From Volvox africanus (lineage: Eukaryota; Chlorophyta; Chlorophyceae; Chlamydomonadales; Volvocaceae): DNA of 64,000 bases. The position numbers were made by a program, and so were the translations under genes. Each line of letters opens with the position of its first letter. The first letter of the stretch is position 1. Below are positions 43,531 to 61,173 of the stretch, one piece after another. The notes under the pieces are model-generated. The model was not told the DNA's origin. It saw only the letters and a list, made by a program, of their open reading frames with translations, and ran no database searches. The stretch is taken from assembly GCA_030268105.1 (NCBI GenBank), contig BSDZ01000019.1:1156001-1220000 (forward strand). Direction: 5' to 3'.

Positions 43531-43929
43531 CAATTATCCGCCCGCGTCAAAAGTGCGTTGGGACGCGACGCGGACAAATGCATTCGCACTGCAGTGCAGC
43601 AGCTGCCAGCCAAACGCTCACGACGGTCAGTTCCGCCAGCATTTGCATACATCTCGCTCTGTCATACCCGCCTCAACAAATAAATAAAGGCCCGATCGGG
43701 TGAAGTCCAGCTTCAGATCCTTTCCGGATGTTGCCCGTAGATACCCTAACCAGGATACACACATATGTCATAACGTATGTCCAGCATATGTTATGCCCAG
43801 CATATGTTATGCCCAGCATGTGCCCAGCAAGCATCTATCACCCAGGCCGGGACACCTGCGTGCGTAGCTATATACACACCATATCAACCAGCAGATACAT
43901 ATATATAAACCACACATGCATGCATGTAA

Positions 43930-49051
<5,122 letters not shown>

Positions 49052-50644
49052 ACTCGTGCACATGCTTCTACCCGACGTCCTCTGCTGCTGCCGCTGTCGA
49101 GGCATTATCCGTCCGTGCATGCAACAGGCGTTATTCGTTATGAGCTTCATTCTGCTTCTGCTGCCTTGCTTAGGTAGGGTACGTTTGCTGCATGCATGCA
49201 ATCACAAGCCATCTCACAAAATACAGTTAATCAAGAGTCCCAACTTAAGATTATATTTGCAACATTGTAAGTTTATGTAAGAGGGAGGATTTTGTTCGAG
49301 AACAAGCAAAATGTATAGATATACTACATACAAACACCCTGTTGTCAGTTGAGTGTGTTTTATGTATGATGCGATTATTGTTTTAGAACGCAGCTATAAC
49401 GTAAAGCGCTTACGATTTTTTTGGCGTTTTAAGGTTTGTAAGCTCTCAAATCTGCTACATACAAGGTCGGCTTCCTCGTGTGTACTTGTACAGGGATATA
49501 TCACAGCACAGCAACATGCTCGCTCGTCGTCCCGCACAAGGATAGCACATCTAAGCATGCACTTGCTCGTATGTATGCATGGCGGTTGTGTGGCTAGTCC
49601 AATATTGGGACGTCGGTACACACTGGCGCGTTGGTTGTTAATTAATGGTTGTTTACGTGCCACGTTTCAATTGCCTGTCATTTTCTCTGATTCAAATTTA
49701 GCATGTAAGTTACTCCCATAATATAATGGCACCTCGACGTTGTAAGTCCTAAACTAACTTCCGAGACGACCAAATTTAATGAATCGGAGAAAGTCATTAA
49801 ATTGTTTACTTTCGACATATGTGCTGCACACTTGCACACTTTCCGGAAGTCACTTAGGGTTTATGTCACTTTTGCTAATGAATGATCTGATCCCGCGCAT
49901 AGAAATCTTGATCCCCGCCGGGTGCTATCTATCCTTCTACCATCACCCCATCCGCTGCCGCACTAATTGCGGTCATGGAGGCATTTTAAATCAACGTGGC
50001 GGCCCAAAAGCCAACGTTGCCACGATATATCAATCACTGGCACGTCGAACCGCACGCTTTATTTGGGGCGGTAGCTAGATCATCACACAAGCAATTAGCA
50101 AAAGAATAGTCAGTTGAGGCTCGCTCGGTAAGAACACCCAATAATTCTTACAAATAGACACGTTCCAAACAGAGCATTACGCCCCAGCCAAGCCCTTCTC
50201 TATTTCTTGAATTAGTCCCGGCCACGTGACCCCAAGGTGTACAGGCTGCAAATGCCGGTGACCTAATCCATCCATACAGGGGACAGCCCATTATACGTAT
50301 GGAAGCGCTATTTCGACGTGGAACGATCTCGCAAATCCGAGTAAGTCCGTGATAAGGCATGGCTAAATTACTGGCCATCCATCCGCTCCAAAATCCTCTC
50401 CACAGACGCACTGCTACAAGTACACCAGCCCATTTGTATGTACAGTTACGCTTCCCGATTATAATACATGGTTATAATCGATGTAGATTTTGTTCTGGGA
50501 CGCCCTCAGCAGGACGCTGTATATACCCAGCGCTTCATATATACGTATGCACCCTTACTCCCGACTTCCTCCCGACAGTACATAGTATACAATGCAAACG
50601 CTCCTGTTCCCACATAATATACATTCCACTCTTGCCTCACAATC
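49052..50644. other. Spacer between the subtilase 3' end and the receptor-like gene
   Basis: About 1.6 kb without recognised exons. Both flanking genes are on the minus strand, so it should hold the subtilase 3' untranslated region (right) and the promoter of the receptor-like gene (left). Some stretches (about 49900-50080) look like fragments of coding or transposon sequence, but I could not place them. Confidence 0.45.
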
Positions 50645-53600
50645 TTAAGAGCACATTAGGCACCACGCACAGGTGCTACACCAGTCGGGGCGGCTGAAAA
50701 ATGTCGGCGCACTGCTAGTTGGCGCAGGAGTGGAAGTAGGAGAAGGCTTTGGAGCCGCCGTAGGCGTCGGCGTGGGTGCCGCAGTTGGCGTGGTCGGGGT
50801 TGGGGTGGTGGACCACGGCCAGGTGAAGATGCCACTGCTGGGCCACGTGGTAGTGGGGGCGGACGTGGGGGTGGGCGTGGCCGTGGCAGTAGGCGTGGGA
50901 GCTGCCGTTTGAATAGGTGTGGGCGCAGCTGTGGACGTGGGAGTAGAGGACGAAGGCGCAAGGCGTGTTGTCTGCACGTTCAATAGGCGTGAGGGCGAGG
51001 AACTGATGATTCTGATGCTAGAGGCCGCAGCAGCAATCCGGTCACGGATAGTGGAAACGGAAGCCCCAGGGTACGCCTGCAGCAGCATCGCCACTGCCCC
51101 AGTGACCTGAAGGAGAGATGGAGCGGGGGCGGACAAATATCTGATACACAATATATGCGCAGGAAATGTTTTCGGTGTAAATTGTTCATTTCCGTACACA
51201 ACATCTTGCTTTGCAGACCGTGCTGGACGCACGCGGTAACCGCGCCTACATGTACCTATCAACGTTTGGCTGAACAACTTAGTAAATGAAGCTGTAGAGT
51301 TATGGGGACATCTTTAAACTACTAAATCATGCAAGCAAAAAATTATGAATAGACCTTACGTGTGGTGCAGCCATGCTGGTGCCGGACATCGTGACCTCCC
51401 CAGTGTCGCTCGAGTATGAGGCTGATACAATATTGGAGCCCGGTGCAAAGGTGAAGATGCAGCTGCCCACGTTGGAGTACGATGCCAACGTGTCATCGCT
51501 GTTGGAGGCGCCTACCGCGATAGCTGAAGGCGCAGAGGCAGGACTGAACATGCACGCAAAGGGAGGGACGAGGAGGTTACTGCCAGTGTGCATATTGTTT
51601 TATTAATATCAAGACTGGTCATTGGGAGGTATGAGAAGAGCGCCCTGTGTATGGAATACCTTGGGGCTATGGGGCAAACAAAATTCATGGACCTAAACTA
51701 GAGATGTCCCCCGTTGAGGCAAGCTTCCCCTGTCCACCTGTAGCTGCAGGAGTCGCCACCGTTGTTGTTACCCGCCGCAACAACAACCGGAATACCAGCC
51801 TGCGATCAATGGGTATCGCGAGAAAGGAAAATACAACACAAGATATGATGGCTTGTCTGTGTAGGACCTGGTCAAACGATGTAATGCCTTTGGGCATGCA
51901 CAAGGGCACACGATGGTAAATAGGGCGGGACATACACACCGTTAGGATGCTGGACCCCCAAATCCATCACATGATGGGACGCATAATTCAAGGCGCTCGA
52001 CAATGCACACGGAAATATCCCCGCGAGCTGTAGTCTTACGTTGGTAAGGTCAGCCACGGCGTCATTCAGGCTTGCGGCGCGCGGCCCATCCAACGACATG
52101 GACACAACTGCTTGGCGGATGCCGTTGCGCTCGACGTGATCCTTTACCCTGAATAGCCAAAGATTTGGGCATACGTCATTCATGCGGTACGGTTGGATAG
52201 CGAGTAAAGTGCACCATGGTACACACCGCCACCATTACCAGACGGCGCAATTAGATCTGTTCTGCAACTAATCCGCCTTGATACATGGTCGCGCGCATGT
52301 CGGTAGATGGAATGAGGGATAAACCACGCGCCCTACAGGGGCCCACCAAAGCGCACTACTCACCAGCCGAGCGCAGCGACGAAGGTGGAGTAGGAGCCAC
52401 TGCCCGAGGAGTCCAACACCTTGACAGGGTGGAGAATCGCGTTGCGGGCAACGCCGTACACCGCTCCCAGGGCCGTACCTAATCATCATGGCGTCGCAAT
52501 AAAGGGAAGGCCAGGACCAACAATCAAGTCCCGCGAAGCACATGCGATTGTATCGTTTTTTTAAGCTTATCTACAATATAGGTAAGAGATACGAATTGAA
52601 TCCTTGCTCGTTAAACTTGTTAAACTTTGTCCCTTCAAAGGCACTAGCAATCAACGACTTTGCGGATATAGTCCTCCTTACGATCTCACCTGCTACGTGA
52701 GTACCATGGCCGTGATCATCCTGGAAGCTGTTGCCAACAAATGTCGTGCCCTCCCCGATACGTCCGGAAAACGCGAAGTGACTTGTGCGCACACCAGTAT
52801 CCAGGATGTAAACTGTTTAGCAGCAGTAAACGCACAAGACAGCAACCGTAAGGGTGAACGAAATGCAAACGGGTGCGGCGCATTGCCATGTGCGATTCCT
52901 GCGGCAATAACGAGATTTGTGCTTGGCTAACCCAAGAAAACTTTACGGAACGTACCGTGGGTGCCGGAGCCATCCAGACGGCCTGGGCGGTAGGCACTGT
53001 CCAATGGCAAATTTGTCTGTGGCATGAGAACGACAATGATATGGAAGTCAATCAAAGACAGGCATCACATACAAGCGGCGGTAATAATACCATAATCACC
53101 AGCTCTGCATGTTGTGAGCTCTGGACACTTGTGTGTAACCCAGCACGTACGAACATGACAAACCGTAGTATCCAGCACACACTGTGACCCCTCAAATATT
53201 GAACTCCGTTTCTACGGCGGAAAGATAGCGCTGGTATACAGGTTGGTGCAAGCTCTACTATCTATCCACACGCTTAGGACCCTACGCCAGACGGCCCACA
53301 ACAGCGGGGGCAAATTAATCTACCTGGTCGATGCGGTCCAGGCCCCAGGACCGTGGGTTGGCCTCCGAAGTCTCTGCGGACTCGAAGCCTCCAACAGTCA
53401 GGTCGTAGGACCCGCCGTCCACGTTGGGTTTAACCTTGTCATTGCTGCCGCAGGTACCGGGCGTCCAGTCGCTAAGGCCTGCGCACCAAGCGTGACAAGC
53501 GCTACTGTACTGTACTCCATCAATGCCGCACACCGGCACGTATCTTTCGGCACATGCACAGTCCTTCCGTGGGACGGGCTTGCTAGAGCTGGAACTGCCG

Positions 53601-56600
53601 TTGTGAGTGCTGGTGGGATTCGCGCTTTCAGAAGGTGAACTGTTGGCAGTAGTATTGACTACGCCAATAGAGGCTTCCAGGTCGCGTTCCAGGTACTCGA
53701 GGGAAGAGCCTAGCAAGCTGCGCATCTGGTCCAAGTCGACCTGCGTAAGGTGCATGCACGATATTTAAGGACAATATTGACGACGTCGATTCCACCACGA
53801 ATCTACAACTATTGTAATGTGCAGACTGGAGAGGAAAGAGACTGCCTCATCATCATCCATTTAAGGAGAAATAACAACGCGTACACTTAGGTATACGTCC
53901 TTCCTCAGCCCGTGCATTTCCTGGCAGCAGACCCGCAGGCGGAGGCAAGCGCACCTGTGAGTTGACGGTGAAGGACTGGAAGGCCCATGGCAATGGTGCG
54001 GTATCGGGTCTGCTAAAGTTGAAGACCGCAGGCAGGGTGATCGGGTCACAAGCACCACGGAAGCGTGAGCCACTCCCGGGCAGGGTGCCGGCAAGTTCCT
54101 GAAAGGTTTTCCAGATTGCATCGGGGGGAGATCAAGAGATTTGTGGACAATCAACAGCATTACATCCTTTGCTACGCCTCTATTTCAGCAAGTGCAAGCA
54201 AAGGCCAGCAGGCTAGTCGATTTGAATCCCTACATGTTTGAACAACTACATGTTTGAAGGTAATTTTCCACATGACCAAATACACAACACCCGTAGAATG
54301 CACCTGGCAGATTGACTTGAGGTCGCCCAACATGGACGTCGACCGCAGCTTCATAATGTATTTCTCCTGGGGCGCCGCCTGCGACGCTTTGCTTCTTAAT
54401 AAGAGTGGGTGCGATGCTTCGGAAGGGGGAGGCAGCATAAAATGTAACACACATAAAATGTAATCAACAGCAGCATTCGTGCGGTATGCAACCTACCGCC
54501 TACCTGAATGGTCTCTATGTTAAAGACTGGCAACTTAAACGCCGTAGTACCAAGCTGCTGGGGCGTCAGATCCAGATCCTCCTCAGATGCAGTAAGGCCC
54601 ATGGCCACCAGGCGCACAGAGCTCAGCTGCAAATTGAAGCCAATACCTGAGACAAGGATGGAATGTGTGAAAGGTGCACCGTACGTAAGTATTTATGTGA
54701 CAGTTGAATCAAGTGATTTTGCTCCGGCAAGGTGTCATGCGCCTCGTCGGGAACTTCATATATTCTAGCCTCGCAATTGTCCAGATCGCTTGCAACAGGT
54801 TAGCAGGTACATGCGTTCAAATGCAGGCATATATACAGACTAACAATGCCGACCGGTGCTGAATCTGAATGCTAAGACGTGCTGACAGTTAGAAAGCTAC
54901 GAACCTAATGCACGGAAAGTGCATGAAAACGTGAAAACATGGAAACATGGAAGTAGCAACCTATCTCCGTAGAGACTTACCACTGATGTCCCGCAAGACA
55001 ATTCGGTTCCAGCCTGTTACATCGGTAATCTGGGTGCCAGGAATAGTTGCAAGCCGAGCCAGGGAAATTTGAAACCGAATCCAGCCGTCATCATCGGAGC
55101 CCAGGGCCCTCACACCCTGCTGGTTGGCCGTCGTGCTGTCAAGGCTCGAAAACTGCACCTCGCTGTCGTACATGGTGCGGCGGCATACGGGGAGGCACAG
55201 GCAATCAAGCAAGCACCATTGTGAACAATCGAATGGCAACTGGAGATCAAACCCATTCCCCATAACTCTCAATGATCTAACTTGCGGATCTTTGTCGAGG
55301 AATCCAGTCAACAATTTAAGTGCCGTTTATACTGACAACTGTTGTATCATGCTGTAAGAAAGCTCGCGAACGTTCGGATTAGACATCCTAACCATTATCA
55401 TGATACAACAACTAGTCGTCGTCTAAAGACACCAGGCATGCATGCTGCTGACATGCACGCAACGCTGCTGTGCAATACGGATCACCGCACGAGCCCGGCG
55501 CAATATACAGCAGCAGGAAACTGAATGTCGGGAGTCGAGTTATATCCATCTTACCTGCTGTAGCGGCGTTGTCGGGTGTCCTTAAGGTACAGGGAAGCGC
55601 GTGCCACACCTGCTCCCTTGACCCAAAAGTCAAGCTGACTGCGGGTGCGAGGGGGGCCGTGAGATGCACCATAGTAAAGCACAAAATACGAGATGTGAAA
55701 CCCCTGCACGCTGTGTGGCTACATCCGCTAGAAAGTTCAAACGTGCGCTCCCCAACGAAGCTCACCTGTTTCCCGAGAAAGGACTATCAGCTTCCAACAC
55801 GAGCGCGCCCCACGGCAGCATTTCAGCATAGATGCTGGCGGGGTCCACGGCCCGGCGCTGCACTCAAATGCAAGGTGAAAGCATTTATTCAGGGCAACCG
55901 TTACAGCGGGTATATAAACGTCTTGTAATATCCTGGGCATTCGTAACCAGATAACATCGCAAGGCGTGGCGTCCTCCGATCGAGCCTTTCCAGGGCAAGC
56001 GCAACGCCAGTGTTGCCATCGATCTATCCTATATAGTGATAGATGCCATTCTATATGCCGCAATCTTCTGTCAGGACATTAGGAGTTCTACCCTGAGTTC
56101 AATGCGAGCGATGTGCTCACCCGTACAATATCCGTGAAGTTGCAGTCCAAACAACCGTACGACGCGGACCGCCAGCCGAAAGTGAAGCCGCCGACGTTGG
56201 GGTCAGAGATGGGCGTGATTGTGCCGTCCGGCAGGACAGGGACAGCTCCGGCATTACTAGACGCAATCTGGCTGCCTAATGTTGCGGACGGTGCGGAGCC
56301 GATGATGGGAGAAGTCGTGGCGTCCTTTGTCGACGATACGCCGCCTGAAGATGTCGATGCGGGAGCTGGTTTGGCCGTTCCCTGCACACGCAACAAACAG
56401 ATAAATGTCCGCACGTTTATAGATAGGTGGTGCGATGACATCAGCATGTAGCAGCCATATATTATGCATGTGGCCGTTGATGTGGGTCGGACTCAAAAGG
56501 CATACGTCATGCAGATCCAGCTACGTATTATGCATAATAGGGCATAATATTATACTAATCATGCAGTGGCCGGGTGGACGTAACTGTCCATAACGACGTT

Positions 56601-57075
56601 CGTTGGTCGGTTACCTGAAGACGACAGCAGCACCGGTGATGGCCGGTGATACGAATGCGATAAGATTGCAGTTCCAGAATTGAGCCAAATATCCTAATCT
56701 CATCGCGATAATAACATGGTGTATCATTATAGGATGTTGAATTTCGTTCGCGCAACGTTTCGCGCAACAGCAGGTTACTTGGCCAGCAGGTATCCCTTTG
56801 CTTTGTAACCCGCCCCATTGGCAGTGTCGCATATCAACGAAACTACTACCAAATTCCATATGGCTGAAATATACAACATATATACATCTATATAACTATA
56901 TTAGATATAATGTATGTTATCAACTACTTACGTTCACTGTAAGCTTAACCGAGACGGCCGTCAGCGTGCGGCTCGAGGCGACGACTGGCTGCGGTTGAGA
57001 AACGATGGAAACCAAAAGCACACATAATGCGACCGCAGCCTGGACGCCGTTGCGAGATGCAGTACGGCGCGCCAT
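50645..57075 (-). CDS. Secreted subtilisin-like serine protease (S8) with internal Kazal-type domain
   Basis: Sixteen exons join in phase (57075-56932, 56381-56121, 55857-55766, 55638-55555, 55162-54981, 54646-54504, 54378-54304, 54098-53955, 53740-53324, 53016-52956, 52812-52690, 52478-about 52364, 52148-52040, 51799-51738, 51543-51360, 51106-50645) to about 885 residues. Exon 1 encodes a signal peptide (AVALCVLLVSIVSQ). Residues about 110-300 resemble a beta-sandwich, perhaps carbohydrate-binding (SQLDFWVKGAGVARASLYLK, WNRIVLRDISG). Residues about 435-473 are a Kazal-like domain (CACAERYVPVCGIDGVQY, SSACHAWC). The proteinase-K-like catalytic domain follows: Asp in YILDTGVRTSH, His in DDHGHGTHVAG, oxyanion Asn in VAAGNNNGGD, Ser in MSGTSMAAPH. 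A Thr/Pro-rich tail ends in WCSTCAWCLMC. All catalytic residues are present, so it should be active outside the cell. Volvocine subtilases such as the hatching enzymes (VheA, sporangin) digest matrix or wall; a similar job is inference. Confidence 0.88.
55341..55411. repeat. Short inverted repeat in a subtilase intron
   Basis: GTTGTATCATG at the left pairs with CATGATACAAC at the right across about 48 bases, in the intron between exons 4 and 5. TTGTATC termini resemble the MITE-like family, so it may be a diverged fifth copy. Confidence 0.45.
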
Positions 57076-58515
57076 CGATGCGATGGTCGGGAACCGTATC
57101 CACAGCGTGATTCTTCGTTCGCCGCAGGAGACTGGACTGCATGCATGGTAAAAAGACGCTAGTTGAATCAGCTGACAGACAATAGATAGTTCCGTGGGCA
57201 AGAGTTGCCCGCTTGATCGATATGGAGCCTTTCAAGTTGTAGCAAATGAAGATATTTGGGCCATCATTCCTCAAATAACCGTGTGAAATCGACTAATTAC
57301 AAGCTGCGCAACCTAGCTAGCCGACGACAGCAGAATGGAAACTGAGACATACTACTTTATAATTAATAATGATCCAAACTCATGACCAGAGGAAAAGTGT
57401 AAGCGCGTGCGTGCAGTATTATACATGTATATCTTTATTATATAAGTAGGCGCCAAGCAACCATGAAAGCCCAATCTAGCAGCAGAAGATATCAGGAGAG
57501 ATAGAGATGACGCCGCCTTCGCGATCATCATCATTTCCTTGTCCATGTCTTGGTCCCTCACCTTGACGTCAACTTGAGATGGAGCCTGGAAGATAGGAAG
57601 GCAGATTGTATGGGGTCTTGGCTGGAGGCAGCAGGGTCTCGGAATATCCAGCAGCGTGGAGAAGGGACTTGGGCGTAGAACGCCAGCAAATACATAAATA
57701 TATAAGAAAAATGATCACCGTTGTATCAGATCACGCCTATGAGCTGATTTATATTCTGGGTACCGTGGAGCTGAACAATTTATACGTTTTGCAAGTAGTA
57801 CGGATATTACGGAAATGTGCCAAATCCGTTTGCATGGCGCAACTGGATGGAAAACTTTCTGTCAAGGTCTCGCCAATACTATGTCGGCAATCTAGAGTTC
57901 ATCTTGACGAAAACCTACTAACAGCCTGGGCTGCGCTCTAACGTTTAACTAGCTAGTAAAGTAAGGCAGCAACTCGCTCGGCCATTCCGCCGCCGTCCGC
58001 GAAACGTTTAGTCCTTTCCGTGAAGCGGATTTCCTCGCCTGCGTGCCACAAGAAGTCAACCAAGTTTTCCGTGTGGCTCCGGACTTCGGCGTGCATATGC
58101 GAGATTATTTTGTAGAAGCGCCGCCCAACAAAGCCCGCCGGTTGACGGCTGACGACAGCGTCAGGCCGAATGGTAAGAGAGCAGTCTCGAATATATTCGT
58201 CTTCACATCATACCTTGATGCGGCAACAAACACCGACATCAATTGGATCTACGTGCACGCGCGCGTCCTCCTCACGTTTGCACGTGTATGTCTGGTACCC
58301 CTATTATTAGTGCATATACGCACAATATTGAGCTGGCGCCGATAGAAGTATATAAAATACGGAACCCCCGTGCATGAGTATACCTCTCTGTTGGTTTCAT
58401 CCGCCTACCCTCGCATCATTTATCACAATGCCTCCTCACCTAACGCGCACTGCTGGCTTCAGGTTCACTTTCTCATAACAGCCCAGCGTCACCGTCCAGC
58501 AATCCCGCCGTAACC
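57076..58515. promoter_or_regulatory. Divergent interval between the subtilase and the 58.5-kb gene
   Basis: The flanking start codons face away from each other, so promoters for both genes should be here. Open frames exist (58043-58345 +, 57606-57941 +) but show no family resemblance. No specific promoter element is identified. Confidence 0.4.
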
Positions 58516-61173
58516 ATGGCGATCGGCCGTCGTGTTCCCCTAGAGGGCATCGCCGCTGCGAGCGGTGCTAGCAGCCATCCTCAGTCGCACTACCCACACC
58601 AGTACCATGGCGCCGGGGACGCAGCGGTGATGGCCCTGGAGGGAGCGCCCGGGAGCCAGCGGGTCGAGGTAATGCGGTGTATACACACACACACACACAC
58701 ACACGCACACACACACACACATATACACCTGAGCTTGTATGTCTGCCACGCCGGCAGCCGTGCGTAACAACTAACTAGCTAGCTACGTACGTACCGCCCC
58801 ACCAGTTTCTCCTTACGTACGTACGTACGTAAGGAATTGTTCGTTACCATTAGCAGCAGATTATGGCGATGACCCAATTCATGGCATAACCCCATTTGCA
58901 TCAGGCTGGATGGCAAGTGCGCGCAGGTGCGCGAGTGCGTGACTGCCTAAGGTTGCCGCAAGATATATCTTTTCTTTAGCAGTAATAAGTTATTGTAAAG
59001 CAATAAATCTTCGCCTTGGCAAGGGTAGCCAGCAGCGATGCAGCGCAGTTAACTTTCATATTAGAATATGCATGGTGTATGTGTATGTGTATGTTTTGCT
59101 GCAGGACGGAGCCCTGCAATTATGATACTGAAGGATCCTCACTCACATTATTATTGGTCGGCCAAGCCCGCCTGTCTGTATGTAACCCCTGGATGGATCC
59201 CAGCAGGTTGCGTTAGATGACGGCGGCGGCGACGAGCAGCAGCATCTCCATGGCGACGGCCGGCACGGCGCTGATGGCTCCGGGGTCGTCGTCGTCGGCG
59301 ATGCGCTTGAGGGTGGCGACGGCGGCGGCGGCGGCGATCCCGAGCAAGAGGCGGCGGCGCCGGAGGGTCCCGTCACGGAGACCATCACCGTCGGCCTCAT
59401 TGGAATGCGCCAGCGCCGAGCCGTCATCGAGCAGCAGGTATGCTAGCTCTTGCTGGTGACTCCCTGGATGGTCTATCCGTTCCGGGCATGCCTTGAATGT
59501 TGAGAATGGATACACGGACATATTATTCTTCCCCTGATGAATACACTGCTGCATGTACGAATATATAACAGATAAGGCGGTGAATATAAATTAGCTATAG
59601 ACGCAGCGACGCCCCACGTGCACACATATACAGAAAGTAGCAGCCGCGCAGTCAAGTTGTAGTACGTAGTTAATAATCGTAATGGGTCGCCAAAAGCCTT
59701 GTAAATGGGTCAAAGCCAAAGCACCATATACCGACCAGTCCCTATCTGACCCATGTCACGTTTTTGGACTAGCCGTGAATGTAACTGCCTTCGGCCTGCT
59801 TGTTTGGCTGGTGGTCCCTGATTCATTCGTTATGATACGGGATTACCCGTGGACCGCCTTCACCGCCGCCCTTGTCTGCCGGCTGCTTGCTTGATCGGAC
59901 TGTAAATAATCCCGACGGCGGCACCATGACACTTCAACCGCGGCACCGGGACATCTATGTACTTCTGCGTGGCGGAACGACCTATCTAACTGTCTTTGGC
60001 CTGCTTTGCACCGACAATCTGGCAACAAAAGATCGATGAGCTCACAAACGGTGAGATAAATAGTATCATCCGAAGTCCGAGTCTCTTTATTTGACACATG
60101 GAGGGGACAGACAGCACCATTAATACACCGATTCGGGCCGACAGAATGTGTTGTCGGGCCTTATATAAGGGGCTAATGAGTTTGTGGCTGTTTTACGATG
60201 AGATGAAAAGCGTGGGATGGCATCTGGGTTGTAGTATTCTGGGGTATCTACGGGTTGTGTCCACGATGGACTGCGTATTCCGATTGGGCCTTTGTAGGCG
60301 GACACAACAGAGATACAACATGGATCCCTCGCTCTCTACCTACCTTTCCTGGAGAGACCCAGATGCGCCCTTCTCTGATTCAGCTTCTGACACTCTGACA
60401 CTCGTCGTGAACACCATTGCCGAAACTGTGAGCTAACACCTCTTGCGCGCTAAATATATACATTCCTGAAAACGTGGAAAACAAATGTTACTAGCAAATA
60501 AATTGCGTAAATGTAAGCAGGCAAATAGGTACATGTTTTTTTATGCATTCCGTGCATCCCGTATTGTTGCCGTACGTACGTGCACCGTCGCACGATATGA
60601 CCCAAACATTCCCTTCGCGTTATTCATCGCAGTGGCTGTTGATTATTTAGAGGCTATGAAGAAGGACTTCATCGACCGAATGGCAAGGTAACCGGATGTA
60701 CCAATAAAGGCATTGCATCCTCATCAATGTCTCTCAGAGGCCATCTTAATGTTCCCACACACGGTTACGGTATGAAGTCTCGTGATGACCAAAGCTTCAG
60801 ATTTGTGCCCCGGTCCATAGCATGCGCCCATGCAAGCCCCGGTCCACGCAACCTTCCACAGCCAGTCCAACGCCATGTTTCATCTGCGTATAGGCTCAAG
60901 GGCAACGTGGCCATGTACTGCAACGTCCAAGAGGCAGAGTGGCGGGAGACCAATGCCATGACGCAGGAGGCCTTGCGCCGCCTCGATGCAGCTAGGTCGC
61001 TGGTAAGGTCACTGGGGCTCAACGCAAACCCCGGGGGCCAGGAGCTGTCCTCGGACGCCATGATGTGCGGCGCCGGTCATGGCGACATTGTGTGCATAGG
61101 AAACGACAGAGCCGGCGTTGGCGAGGGTGGCGACCTCGACGGCGTCGGGGCACAGGAAGGACCGGGGTTGTGA
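58516..61173 (+). CDS. Hypothetical protein, three exons, 231 residues
   Basis: Exons 58516-58668, 59207-59437 and 60862-61173 join at phase 0 and end at a stop. The N-terminal part is low complexity (His/Pro/Gly then poly-Gly and acidic), the middle has TETITVGLIGMRQRRAVIEQ, and the third exon has AEWRETNAMTQEALRRLDAA, which reads as an amphipathic helix, followed by a Gly-rich tail. There is no signal peptide or membrane segment. I do not recognise the family. Support comes from phase agreement, strong donors (GAG/gtaatg, CAG/gtatgc) and GC-rich codon use like neighbouring genes. The third-exon acceptor is the least certain, and intron 2 contains a MITE-like element. Confidence 0.5.
60229..60320 (+). 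mobile_element. MITE-like element, copy C
   Basis: 92 bases starting TTGTAGTATTCTGGGGTATC and ending CGGACACAACAGAGATACAACA-like sequence. The inner inverted repeat is GGTTGTGTCC against GGACACAAC. It lies in intron 2 of the 58.5-kb gene and overlaps a spurious 112-codon frame. Confidence 0.7.

Larger units (their letters stand above)
41749..43929. other. Intergenic region with a duplicated segment
   Basis: Between the start of the proline-rich protein gene and the stop of the two-module receptor gene (both minus). No exon was accepted here; an open minus-strand frame at 42264-42545 (93 codons) resembles no family I know. It holds the two related segments at 42765-42960 and 43345-43530 and small repeats of CATATGTTATGCCCAG near 43778-43818. 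The left end must contain the promoter of the proline-rich protein gene. Confidence 0.5.

Noticed and set aside
58043..58345. 100-codon plus-strand frame with hydrophobic C-terminus
   Set aside because: No signal peptide, no neighbours in phase, and composition like random intergenic DNA.
60098..60436. 112-codon plus-strand frame
   Set aside because: A third of it is MITE-like copy C; it lies within intron 2 of the 58.5-kb gene.
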